From Leucogyrophana mollusca (taxonomy: Eukaryota; Basidiomycota; Agaricomycetes; Boletales), in assembly GCA_021014945.1 (NCBI GenBank), contig MU266420.1:1-64000 (forward strand): DNA of 64,000 bases, read 5' to 3'. Below the pieces are notes generated by a model. That model was not told the DNA's origin, made no database searches, and was given only the letters and a program-made list of their open reading frames with translations. The position numbers and the translations under genes were made by a program. This document shows positions 25,315-37,000 of the stretch, in pieces. The stretch's first letter is position 1. Every line of letters starts with the position of its first letter.

Positions 25315-25433
25315 CGTAAAAGTCTGAGGCAAAGGACTTCAAATTTTCTGGTTCGAAGACGCGCTCGAAACGCGTTCAGCCAATTTAAACTCCGCTTACT
25401 GTGATCGTAACCTCCTCCGCTGCAGTCATCGCG

Positions 25434-26228
25434 ATGGTAAGTAATTCGAGGATATCGCCCGCGAAGACTGAGACACCTCTTTATCTTATAACAGTCTAAT
25501 TCTCTGAGACCTTACCTTGCCGTGGTCAGATCCACTCTTACCACCGCTCTTACCCTAGAGAACTTCTCGTCCCAGGTAACGCACTTACTCTACGGTGTAA
25601 TTGATTCCTGCTCAAGAATTTATGGACATGCAGGTCGTAGAACGGCACAACAAACCCGAAGTAGAAGCAAGGTGCGACATCCCTCTGTCGATGTGTCTCT
25701 TCGTTGATCTTCTGGGTCGCCAGAGGTTCCAAGGAGGTGCTGCTCAACCCTCTGACTATATCTCGAAATGAGAATGAGCGCGTCCTCATCGAATCATCGG
25801 TCAATTCAATACGCATGAGCATTAAGATCAAGCAGGCTGATGAAATCGAACGTATCCTTTGCCACAAGCTCACGCGCTTCCTTATGCAGAGAGCGGAGAG
25901 CTTCATTGTACTGCGGAGGAAGCCGGTCCCGGTGAGTGGAACCAAACGCGGGGTATGGTCTCCGCCGCTCATATGGCTTAGGGATATGATATCTCCTTCC
26001 TGATCACGAACGTGCATGCTGAGACGATGCTGAAACATAAAGTTGTTGACTTCATCATCCAGTGCGTATAAATACCTAAGCCTGACTATGCTCCGTCGAC
26101 GATCGCTTGATCTTTCTAGGTTCATGGAAGAGGTCGACAGGGAGATCAGCGAAATGAAACTTAGTCTGAACGCGCGGGCACGCACTGTGGCTGAGTCTTA
26201 TCTTTCCGCCGTGAGTATCGTTTCCTGA
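25434..26228 (+). CDS. ARPC4: Arp2/3 complex subunit 4 (ARPC4, p20-ARC)
   Basis: This subunit is part of the seven-protein complex that nucleates branched actin filaments. Exons 25434-25436, 25495-25575, 25634-25671, 25724-25931, 25982-26061 and 26120-26228 join in frame. They give [93 protein letters not shown] and [19 protein letters not shown]. That is essentially the whole family consensus at about 170 residues. The first coding exon is the bare ATG, after which GTAAGT begins. I accept it because the next exon then starts SNSLRPYLA with no other ATG available. The C-terminus AVSIVS reads into what could be a donor site (GTGAGT), so the last few residues are uncertain. Confidence 0.95.
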
Positions 26229-27328
26229 TCTCGACGATCCCGCTCCCTGATAGATCTGATGCAGTTTACATCGTGAGGGCTCCGCGTTGTTGTACATGGT
26301 CCGACGTCACTACTCAGACGCCGGAGAACCATACCGAGACAAGCTAGAAGGTTTTGCTTGATGTACATCTTCCCACAGGGATGGGCTGTATATGCAGTCA
26401 TTCAAAATGTATCCCCATATTGCATGTGCCAGAGTTGCTCTCGTCTGTCGCACTTTTATGGTGAAGCCAGAGCCCCGTGGACAGCGGTAAAAACCGCCAA
26501 GTTCGAAGCAATATATCTGTGTATGGTGGACTTTCGCTGACTGATTTCGAGATATACTGCATCCCACTGACTTCTTCGTAATACCGGACCATCCAACCGG
26601 ATCCCGTGCGACGACACTTGCCAGATTGACCACGCACTCATGATTCCTCAGCCTTTATCATGACGTACATTCCGACAAGGTTAATCGTGTATATCGGATG
26701 CTAGGCTAGTGAACCAATTCAAATCGCAGGAGTGGGCTTCTGGCTGAATTGGTCACATCTCAAAAGAGCCTTGCCATGGAGTCAATTTCGCCCATCTCCG
26801 ACAAATGAACGTCATGCTACACACCCGCACCCGTGGATCTAAGCATTGCCTTTGGAGCTATCGTGGGCGAGGTGGACGTTTGGAGATGGCAGTAGCAAGA
26901 TATGCAAAATGATCCGGCCCGCTGACTAATATCCACCAAGGATTGGGGGAAATTTTGCGGCTGTGGTGTCCTCAACTCGGACTCGGGAACTTTGGCCCTC
27001 GATGCGTTGTTTGGTTGTGTTAGATTCAGATGGCGTTACCACCTGACCTTGTTTCGGTCATCATGCATCATGATCGAAGCTGAGACGTTCAAGTTCAAGT
27101 TCAAGGCTGCTGCGGTACGAATTATCGATTTACAAGTGTGAGTCAGTACCGAATGCTGCTGCAGTGTGCAAGAGAGGTACTGATTACATTGAATCTCTAG
27201 GTGAACCGATGCTGGTGATGGAAAAAAAGAGTAGAGCGAGAATTCGTCCATGCTTATGTCGACACCAGAATAACTGTAATGCAATAGAAAGTAAGTGCTG
27301 CGATGCCGTGTCCATGCTGTCTGCAAGT
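26229..27328. other. Intergenic region of about 1.1 kb
   Basis: This is the region between the converging ARPC4 and coiled-coil genes. Short frames on the minus strand (about 26310-26637) have no recognisable family features. No repeats of note are present beyond a short TTCAAG triplet run near 27090. Confidence 0.45.
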
Positions 27329-28903
27329 CTATCCTCCTTGAACTCCTCCAAATTGATCATACAATAAGTCTCGCATCCTGCCCCAGACGCGCGTCTCCGC
27401 ACCTGCAGCGGTCCTCCGCATGTCCTCCGCACTGCGTTCAGCCTCAGCCAGTCGAGCCAGAGCGTCCCTGTAATTTTGATTAACCTCGTATAGGTCCTTC
27501 TCCACGTCCCTAGCCCTGCGCTTGGCGTCAGCGAGCTCCTGCTCGTTGCGGTGTTGCAAATCTTTTGCAGCGATGATGTCAACTTCCAAGTTACGGTTGG
27601 CCACCCTGCACTGGGTTAATTCATTCTCCAGCGCTTGGCAACGCGCTGATGAGGGGGAGCGGGGTGGATGTGGGTTGGGTGTATGAGATACGATTTTAGC
27701 CGTGGCAGCGAATGACCCAGCGGGCTGATTTTCGGGACCCAATGACTTCGGAGCAAAGTTCAGACCGAGCGCATTGACCGGCCTTCCTGCATTGACCGAT
27801 TCTTGGGTAGCACGTCCGCCTCTAAGGTCTCCGTCTCCGTAAACTGCGCGGAACAGGTCATGTGCTGCGACAGCATGATCGTTCTTTTCTTCGGGAGATT
27901 GGGCATCGCGACTAAGGTCAAGCTCGCACGCGGCGAGGAGTAACAGAGCAGGGCGGAGAAGAGCCGACCGACGAGCTGGGTTGATTAAGGGGGTCACGAT
28001 ACCACGGGGGCGAAAAACTGGAGGACTGGGGGGAGGCGAGGATGTGGTGGTCGAATAAGAATGGTTTTTTTCAGATGGGTTTTCTCCTTTCTCTGTGGCA
28101 GAATTTTCGCATTGCATCTCCCTCTCAAGGAGAGCTTGGATAATACATCGCGCCGCCCTGGAGCGCCCAGTACGCCGATAATGGGCGCCAACGGTGAAAT
28201 ATGTCCCGGGTTCGCTCTGCGTTGCGCCAAGTAATGCGATGGGGTCTGTCGGGTCATCTGCGAGCAGAGTCAAGTCGTAGGTCAAGGGGTGACCATGGTG
28301 TGTGAGGTGGAGCAAATGCGCGCCGGGGAACGAGGTAGTACTTTGAGGGGGACGACTAGTCGTGCTTCCTGGAGGCGAGGTCGGGAGAGGTAGTGGGAGA
28401 GGTGATATTGATACAGGAGTCGGAGGTAAAACAGGAGCGGATGAAATAGGTACGCTCTGACGAGAACATGTCGAACCCGAATTGAGATCAAGTGTTTCCA
28501 GGAATGAATCTGCGAGCGCTGTTGAAGACGTGGAGGGGAGACGAAGTGGTCCATTGTTTCCATTGCTGGCGTTTGAGTTCAAGATGGACGAAGAGGACGC
28601 GCGCAATCTTTCGGGATGTGGCACAGCGTCACGAAGGAAATCGCGCTTGTCAATATGTCGTTCCGAAACCGTCCCGCGTGCCGCAGGCAATCGCGAGAAA
28701 GTGGTCTTTCCTTTGTTCACGGACAAGGGTTGATCAGCACGCGACATCCTTCGACGAGAACTACAGGAGGCATCTCGCTCGAGCGCGTCATGATCGACAC
28801 TCTGTGTAGTCGGCACAGAACCAATGTCCTGCGTGTCGGGTATTATACTATGTCGCGACGGGGACCGGAGTCGCTTACGCTTCTTGGTTGGTGCTCTGGG
28901 CAC
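27329..28903 (-). CDS. Coiled-coil protein with basic N-terminus, function unknown
   Basis: An uninterrupted frame of about 524 codons. It opens with a strongly basic stretch (PRAPTKKRKRLRSPSR, probable nuclear signal), followed by Ser/Pro-rich disordered sequence. A small folded-looking core around 28000-28330 includes HLTHHGHPLTYDLTLLAD and GTYFTVGAHYRRTGRSRAA. It ends in a heptad-rich coiled coil (CQALENELTQCRVANRNLEV to ALARLAEAERSAEDMRR). The frame is closed upstream by an in-frame TAG, and the first codon shown is GTG. Either an upstream exon supplies the ATG or translation starts at the internal ATG near 28747. I do not recognise the family. Confidence 0.65.
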   Translation of the reverse strand: MPRAPTKKRKRLRSPSRHSIIPDTQDIGSVPTTQSVDHDALERDASCSSRRRMSRADQPLSVNKGKTTFSRLPAARGTVSERHIDKRDFLRDAVPHPERLRASSSSILNSNASNGNNGPLRLPSTSSTALADSFLETLDLNSGSTCSRQSVPISSAPVLPPTPVSISPLPLPLPTSPPGSTTSRPPQSTTSFPGAHLLHLTHHGHPLTYDLTLLADDPTDPIALLGATQSEPGTYFTVGAHYRRTGRSRAARCIIQALLEREMQCENSATEKGENPSEKNHSYSTTTSSPPPSPPVFRPRGIVTPLINPARRSALLRPALLLLAACELDLSRDAQSPEEKNDHAVAAHDLFRAVYGDGDLRGGRATQESVNAGRPVNALGLNFAPKSLGPENQPAGSFAATAKIVSHTPNPHPPRSPSSARCQALENELTQCRVANRNLEVDIIAAKDLQHRNEQELADAKRRARDVEKDLYEVNQNYRDALARLAEAERSAEDMRRTAAGAETRVWGRMRDLLYDQFGGVQGG

Positions 28904-29570
28904 GGTAAAAGCGTCGGGCTCTGATTCATCGCGTGCATTAGCAACTCTTGTTGGACGTGACTAAATTCCTGTCCTACCGTTCATCGGCGGAGCCATCTGT
29001 CCGTTGTTACCTGCCGTCATGTTGAGGTGGAAATGGGACAGTGCATTCGCGTGCGAGGTTTGTGAGGTTTGTGAGACGGGACACAGCAGTGGAAAGTCCA
29101 GGCAAGCGAAATATAAGGGCGCGGACGACCTTTGAAGGATATAAAGGTAATATAGAGATACAACCTTACTTACGCCTCGTGAAACAATGAAGAAGCAAAT
29201 ATGATCAAGATTGTAGCTCGGAATTTTGCGCTCCAGTACAAAGGCTGGGCTGAGATATGTACCTCTTGTTCTTCGAACATGGAGAGCATCCAACTCACAA
29301 AGGAATCCACAAACACACAACTCCAGGCAAGGTGGAGGCGTCGACCGACACCCCAGTGCACAAACCAACAGAGATTACCGAACATAGCCTACGACAAAAG
29401 GTGACTAGTTGACTCGCAGTCCCACAGAAAAACCCAATAAAATTTTAAAGAAAGTGAAGTTTCCGCATAATCTATCCACCCAACAAAAGGAAAGCTTCAT
29501 TCGCGGCGCAACTCGCCCCTCGCGCTGAATTTAGCCTGAAGCAGCAAACCTGCGGGATATGAGTACTGCA
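28904..29570. other. Intergenic region upstream of the coiled-coil gene
   Basis: A minus-strand frame near 28961-29368 is open but has no family resemblance. It may contain 5' leader or a short first exon of the coiled-coil gene. I could not find a splice join that keeps the frame. Confidence 0.35.
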
Positions 29571-30593
29571 TCAATCACGAAACGAACCATATTGAACGTA
29601 CTGCTGAAGGTCGTCGTCGGAGCCGTTGAAATAGTTCTGGTCGCCCGGATTTGACCCTTTTTCGGCATACTGCCAAATCACAACATCTCTTTTAAAGAGA
29701 CCCCCGTCAGATGAAAAACCAGCATCAGCAGAGAAGGGGGACGCACTCCCAGCCCGCAGGAAGAGGACCAAGGTTCGAAGAATGGTGAGCGAGCCAGAGG
29801 GGGTTGTTGTTGCCAAAACCGCCGTTGTTCCCAGTACAGGTCTTCCACCAGTCAGTGGTGGTGTAAAGCACTATTCGTCCACCAAGTCTTAGAATTGTGA
29901 CAAGTACTTAGAGCGCTCTGAGAGCTTACCAGGATACCTATGGAAATGGGCAGATGAGAGCGAGGTTAGTAATGCTGTAGCCGGGGGTGGTTCAGTGGCT
30001 TACCGTCCAGTCAGGGAATTGTACTGGTTGCTAAACGCTTGAATCCACTGCACCATGCTGGATGCGCCCAGCCCGTAGCACGCATTACCACCCTTGGCAG
30101 GATTATCTAAATAGAAAAAACTCAATTCGCCTTATCTAGTGAACTAAAACGAGCGAACACTCACATTCGATGTCCAGCGCGCCAGGCAGAGTGATGCCAT
30201 CATTTGACCACCCGCCTCCATGAGAAACGAAGTATCGAGCTTGGGCATCTCCTGGGCCACTATTGGGGTGGCCAAAATGATATGCGCCACGAATGAGACC
30301 AGCGTTGGTGGCGCCCTGATACTGGCTGCTAAAGGAAGGGTTGGTGTACGCTAGAAAGAACAGGTCATGAGCTCAAGCATACGGATACACAAATCTTGGG
30401 CAAGCTTACAGACACCCTCGGTGGCCTTGATGTACGCAAAGGTGACGCCGTTGTTCTTCGCAGCGCCCCAGTTCACGTTGCCCTGGTAGGCAGAAACATC
30501 GATACCTGAGGGCGAATACCGCTTTTCAACGGGATTGGCACCAGCAAGGGTGGCGGCGACAGCAATGAATGTAAGAGCCGAGAATGACTTCAT
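29571..30593 (-). CDS. Secreted GH25 lysozyme (muramidase)
   Basis: Predicted N,O-diacetylmuramidase that cleaves bacterial peptidoglycan outside the cell. The start at 30593 gives a signal peptide ([19 protein letters not shown]) and a short propeptide ending in a Kex2-type KR before [17 protein letters not shown]. The exons then give [41 protein letters not shown] and [13 protein letters not shown], which carries the catalytic DxE pair. They continue with [28 protein letters not shown] and [10 protein letters not shown], and end [15 protein letters not shown]. The Asp of GIDVS and the Glu of LDIE are the family catalytic positions. Length after splicing is about 230 residues, normal for fungal GH25. 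Four or five short introns are present. Such enzymes in fungi are generally thought to derive from bacteria. Confidence 0.9.
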
Positions 30594-33500
30594 GGCTAGG
30601 AAGTATCGGGAGAACAGGGGGAAAAGCTGATGAGCTTGAGCGGCTCGCGACACCCCTTTATGTAGTCGGGCAAAGCTGGCTGGTTAGGTGCCAGATGGGT
30701 GTTTGCACTAGAAGAAACCAAGACATCACAAACCATACGATGCTTCGGGATGATCGATGCGGCCAATGCATACCATAAAGGAGAGGCCGCGTTGGAAGGC
30801 CAGCGTGTTCACATCCGATAACAAGTCCAGAGGCCATGTGTTTTCGCTTGGCAACCGCACACCAGCACTTGACGAGTGATTTAACGAAGCTTTTCCTGGG
30901 AGCCCGTGCAGTGATCGACGAGGGACTCGACTGCTTTCCAGGCACAAAAAATTAGGATGACAATGAAGGGCAACGTCCTTCGTGCGGTTCAAGCAAAAAT
31001 TGTAGTGAATCGTCCAGTTCCATGGCTAACTTGAGCTAGTCTATCGAGAGGCCGAATGGTGACTGATCAAGCGTAAGCGAATTAACAGCGCGACCGTCGA
31101 AACAATGCAACCCTTTCCAACGATTCCCAAGGATGTGGTGCGAGAACCTTGCGAACCCCCCGAGATCGTCAATACTCCGAGACTGTAACGTTGCTTGGCG
31201 CCGAATCCCTCGGGTGTTTCGATATTTCGAAGAGGGGCAGCCATGATAGGGTAGCCTCAGGTTTCACGACCAGACATAAGCACGCAACTCTTCCGAGCCG
31301 GGTTCGGGAGAGTTTGAGCATCGATCGAACGGAAAGGTACAGCCTGTGATCAAAAACGAAAGATTCGATTGCGGAAGGATAGTCGTTCGACTGTCTGCAT
31401 GTTCACAACAACTTGCATGTGCGCCGTGACATAATATTGCCGTGGTAAAATGCCGGCAAGCCCCGTACTGCCGACGACTCGGCACGCTATGAGATTTGAG
31501 CCAACGTTCCATGTCCTCATTCAAGTAGTACATCTACACATCGTACTCCATGCTTTTTTCGTCACACGAGTTAGTTGAATCTGTGCAATTCTAATCATTC
31601 CCGACATCCTTCTCGCAATGCCGTATGCACTTTATGGATCACCAGTCGGTCCACACGGACATCGCAGCCGGGGCCGGTTCGAACCATGGTTACAAGCCAT
31701 GCCGTCGCTCATCCTGTTCATCCGTCGCCGCATGTATTGCTTCCTTGGTTGGTTCGCACACTACTGCCTCATCACCGTCAGGAGTCGTTAAGGCTCCACG
31801 AAGCCACGTACGAACACACGACCGAAGAGCGCTGTCCAAGTTTGGCATTGTCCCAACATGTCATGACTGCTATGGTTCTCGGAGAACCTTTGGGTCTTGT
31901 TGGTGGGGCCTCTTCGAGCAGCGGAGTGTTAATCATTGACTGATAAGGCGCCACGAAGCCTCGTACGAACATACGGCCGGAGGGCGCTATCCGGCTTTGG
32001 TATTGTCCCGCATGCCATGACTGCTATGGTTCCCGGAGAACCTTTGGGTCTTGTTGATGGGGCTCTTCGAGCAGTGGGATGTTAATTATTGACTTTTCAG
32101 GCGCCACGAAGCCTCATACGAACATACCGCCGGGGAGCGCTACCCAGCTTTGGTATTGTCCCGCATGTCATGACTGCTATGGCTCTCGGCAAATTTTGGG
32201 TCATGTTGGTAGGGCCTCTTCGAGCAACGGAGTGCTAATCATCGACTGGCCAAGACCACGTCACGGTTATTATACACATCGGATATCCTCTATAGTGTCC
32301 ACACACCGGTGGATACCATGCGCACGATCCATTCCCTTGTGTTTCTCCGTGGTACACCACCTATAGGAGTTCATAGCACAAAATCTAGGGCGACTCGCCA
32401 TCTCGCTTGCCTGAGCCAACTGTCAGCCCATTCGGCCGATCAGACCACTTGCTCGAGCTTGTTCGCCAAAGAGGTCGGGTAGTTTCGTCAACTCAAGGCG
32501 GTGCAAACGGTGAACGCTTGCTGTCGCCTCGTCGCCTGCACGAGGAAGAAAGTTCTAAAAACTGCATGCTGGCGGATTGGCAGGCACAGACATTGAGGCA
32601 TTTTCATCCGTTAGGGCATCCGCATGCTCGGGCCCGCACCGAAGACTGATGGCGTAACCTCACATGAGTGTGTGGACCATGCACTGTTCACACCAAACAT
32701 TTAATCGCAGCTTATCGCCGTTTTCGACACGGTCTTCCGTTGCGGCTTTTCGCCCTGCCAAGTGCCTTTTCCACAATAACCGAACCCCTGACTACCACCC
32801 GACTGTCTGTGACTGTCCCGCGTTGGAGGGCGATAGTCCGTATGGCGCCGAATCCACTGACCGACGCCATTCGTCCATGGTACCAGCATGAATCCGTGAG
32901 TTCTTAGTATCTGGATCCTCTATCCACACCTCCCATTTTATGACTGATATCTTAGCCCATACTCGACCTCCCAATGCCCTACCCACTATACATGATTGCG
33001 AAAGTTGTAATCCACAGGACAGCTGTAGATTGGGGCGCTACCGCATCCTGCTTTGCTCGAACGCCTCAGCCGCACAGGGGGACCCACCTGCCTTTGCTTG
33101 CCATCCTGCCTGGGGGAATCTAATGAGGGGGTTCGTGATTGGACAGGCTGCAACGGGTCACACGACTTCGAAATACACCGGCAGCCAGCTCTGGGATCTG
33201 AGCTCATTGCCACGGGAGACCTAGAACCCGTTCTCTTACCGTAGCCTTTTCAGTTGTAAGGCGTTGTCATTCACAGCTTTCTAGTACTTAGGGCGCCGGA
33301 TTGTTTGACACCACGCTAGTAGTGGGGATCAAGATGCACAGGTTAGGCGTTTGAGGTCGGGCGCTTCATGAGTATACAAACAGGCGATGGCCAAGGAAAG
33401 CGGAGCCGTCAAGAGCCGTCGTGGTCGGTAACTACAAACGTGATTACATATTTTTGCACGAAGATGCAAGATTTGAACTTGGGCTTGCGATGCTCTTAGA

Positions 33501-34015
33501 CGCACCTCTGTAAAGTACTGCAATGACAGGCCAGCGGCACAAGATGCCCGGTGATACTTCTTGTGATACGCAAACAATTCGCAGGCCGATGAAGCGCAGT
33601 ATTTTCCTTAGCACCCATCTATCGGAAGTGACGCTCAATCATGACGCTCACCCAATCTTTTTGTGTCTGCATCATGCGCGGGTGAGCCACAGCGCCACTG
33701 TGAGAGAAGTCTATCGAATGTGGCGCGACAAAGGCTGTATAGTGTCATGGGCGTTGTTGGGCAAGAACGCGGTTGCGGCGCCGTCGTCAAGTCCACGTTG
33801 CGGGGGTCCAAAGGGAAAATTCCCGCTACCTATGTAGTGGGTTTTATATGGGGCTTCAAATTCTGCCATTCCGCACAAGTCAACGCGTGTAGATGGATTT
33901 TGGTTCGGGCTGTGCTGTGGCAGTGTATGTGGCTGATACTGACTCAGCTTTATGTTCGAGCTCCTATCGGATCATTTTGTGTGTCAGGGATTATCAACGC
34001 TTTTGACCATTGACT
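30594..34015. other. Gene-free stretch upstream of the Helitron
   Basis: About 3.4 kb without a supportable gene. It contains the ~154 bp tandem repeat described separately and, near 30655-30664 on the minus strand, a CATAAAGG-like sequence that may be the TATA element of the GH25 gene. Open frames over 31.6-33.8 kb occur on both strands at once and look like chance. The left end of the Helitron should lie within or just after this stretch, but I could not fix it. Confidence 0.5.
31792..32250 (+). repeat. Three tandem copies of a ~154 bp unit
   Basis: Units start at about 31792, 31947 and 32100 with GGCKCCACGAAGCC. Each contains ACGAACAYACSRCCG, TTGTCCCRCATG, CATGACTGCTATGG, TTGGGTC and CTTCGAGCARYGG, ending TAATYATYGACT. 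Spacing is 155 and 153 bp. The copies differ by scattered substitutions and small indels, so the duplication is not recent. Confidence 0.9.
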
Positions 34016-37000
34016 ATGTCTTCCTCTCGTTGTCTTTTCAATGGTGTTGATGCCATCGCGCGGATCGATGAAAGCCTGCCTTTTTCCATGGTGGCAGAGC
34101 CATTCGGAAGGCGGTTTGGAGTGCATGCATCAGCCGATCGTATTGCAGCGACCCTGGCTCTCCAGGATGCAAATGGCTGGTTCACCACCACTATCACGTT
34201 CATCATTGTGTCGGACATACACGAAGATGTTGTGATTGGAATGGATTGGTTGGGTTTGAGGCAGGCCACGTGTGTAGTGAAAGTACCGTTTGTTCCGGAT
34301 CGTTTGCCTGGTGCGTTTTTGCTGGTTTCTATCATGTTTTGAGCTGATGACAGACATAGAGGATGAAACGGACATCTTTATGTCTCCGATTTCCCAAGAA
34401 TGTACCGATCATTGTGTCGCTGCCCATGTGGGTGCACCTAGCAATGAATGTTCCAGCAGCCAGTTTTCGGGGTCATTTGACGACTTACCCACACAGAGTG
34501 AACAGACTGGTCTCAGAGAGCTATCGGAGACAATTTTGCGAAGCAATTTCACTGTGAATGCTGCGAAGGGAGTACGAACTTCCGTGTTCCATCATGATCG
34601 TGCCATTGTATGTAGGCTCATGTCTATCCATGGTTTGGACGGTGATAATATGGAGCTTAAGGATTGTCAGAAAAAGCTCTTGCACCATTTGCTCACTGGC
34701 TCGTGCGCCGCTGATATCGAAAAGGCTCCTGCTGGGGGATCTTGTGATCGTACGGCGTGTCGTGAAGTGAAGTCAGGTCTGTCAACGTGCGAGGCAATTT
34801 CGAGGTACATCATTGATATGCTGTATTATGCTGATGCGGATACTGTGACAGCAGACATGCTTTTTCTTTCAGTCTTGGCTTTGGGTCTTATTCAGAAACG
34901 GCCGGTAGAAAATACTCGTCGTCAGTTGCGAGTGCTATTGAGATCCTTTCGAAATCGTATGGCCGATAAACCTCAGAGTGTGAGTGATATGTTCAAGGGT
35001 TTTGCGTCCTTATCGAAAGCTTCATTGCAGGGCATGGCAGCATCACATCAGATTGCATTGACACCAACTACTACACGGGAAGAACTGCAGCGAATGCTCA
35101 TGGTTCATTTGACCACTGGGCAATGTGCTCGTGGTGATAGTTCTCGTGCTTGTCAAGACATTGTGAACGACTATCGTTCAGTAACTGGAGAAACCAACGA
35201 GGACCGTGATAATCTGCAAGTACACATTCTTTCGTCTGTTGTCAACACCATCAGGCCACGTCCACTGAGGCATCTGCTGCAGACACATGCCATCCCTTTC
35301 ACGAGCGATTGCAGTCTCGGCCAGCTGAGGCGTTTGCTCAAGCGACACATATGTGCATTGAGGAAGGGTAAAGGGTCTGGCAAGGCACGTTCTCGTGTCG
35401 ACTTACGTCGAGATGAAATCGAGAGGCAGCGTGCTGAAATACGGGACCATTGGCCACAGGTTGCACCCCGAAACCTTAAGGATAAAATTCAGCGCCTTTT
35501 TTGTGAACAAACGTCGCGAGGAGCACTTGCATCGTTTACTTGCGCCTCATGTGGAGCACGTACCCTTATGCGTGAGCAAAAATTGTTAGCTGTCGATGGT
35601 ATTGATCTGAGTATGCTACGACGACCTGATGAGCGTTTGAAAGATGATGGTAACGTTGCCGATGATACATGGTTGGCAGGGATCACCAATGGACCTAAGT
35701 TTCCAGAACTTCCTTGCAGTGTTAACGATTTACTACTTGATCCAGCCGGTGTTGTGGAGGATTCAGACTCACATACGACTTTGCTGTTATGTGTTGAGTG
35801 TCATTCATCAGTGGTAAAAGGCAAGTTACCAGCGTTGTCGTTGGCCAACCATAATTTTGCAGGAGAGATCCCCGACGAATTGAAAGACCTAACTGTTGTG
35901 GAGGAGGCCATGATCGCACGCTGCCGAGCTAAATCATGGGTGATTCAATTAAAGGAGGAAAGTGGGAATGGTATATTTCCTAACACTCAACGCGGGATGA
36001 AAGGTCACGTCATTGTCTATCCTCAGCAGCCTTCTCGCCTTGCTGAGGTGCTCCCTCCATCTATAGATGAACTGGTAACTCCCATTTGTGTTGTATTTGT
36101 TGGCTCTTCGCCGCCTACAGCAGAATGGTTGCGAGAGAAGGCACGTCCATTAGTAGTACGAAAAGAGAACGTTCGACGAGCACTGGTGTGGCTTACAAAA
36201 CATAATCGATATTACAAGGACGTGCGCATTGATCATGCTGTGCTGAACGAATTGCAGGATGAGCAGTTACTGCCTGTTCATGTGGAGCATGTCTTGCCGA
36301 ATGAAGCTGCTGACTCTCTGACTTCGCGGTATGAGGCTACCTCTCCTGTGTCCGCTGTAGGTGTGCCTGAGTACAGAGGAAATGAGCCTATCGCATTTCA
36401 GAGTGTGGTTGTAACAGATGTAGATGGTAATGCACCTGCAAATGAGCTTCGTGCTGCTGCCATACGCCACATCCAGAAGAAGGGTGGAGGATATATTGAG
36501 ATTCCTCATGGCAGCACTCCTGTTAACGAGTTCTTCAATCCTTCATTGTTCCCAATGATCTACCCCACACTTTACCCGTACGGATTAGGTGGATTTGAAA
36601 ATCCTGCAAGGACGGTGAAACTGTCAATGAAGCGACATGCAAAACATTTGTTCAACCTTGCTGACCCACGTTTCCAGCAACATTACTCATTTCTTTTCAC
36701 TGTTTTCAATGTCCTGCAAAGGCGCGTGTCTTTGTTACACACCAGTTTGAAGGTTCATCGCTCAAAGTTCCATGCCGTGGCATCAAATTTCGCGTCTGTG
36801 TCACCTATGGCTGTGAAAACTGTGTCAGATAGGATTGGAAATGGTGATTTCAAAACTTCATATACTCCAGAAGAAAAAAAGGTGCGAGAATTGATGAATC
36901 AAGTGAACATTGTTACTTCTCATGTTCCCGGGTCTTCTGCGGCACGTGTGTTGATGCGAAATGAAATCCGAGCACTCATGATTGAGCAAGGTCTTCCTAA

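Noticed and set aside
33425..33540. tRNA-like B-box (AGTTCAAATC on the minus strand) with a weak anticodon-like hairpin
   Set aside because: No proper D-arm or acceptor stem could be drawn and the anticodon loop has the wrong size; at best a tRNA-derived fragment.
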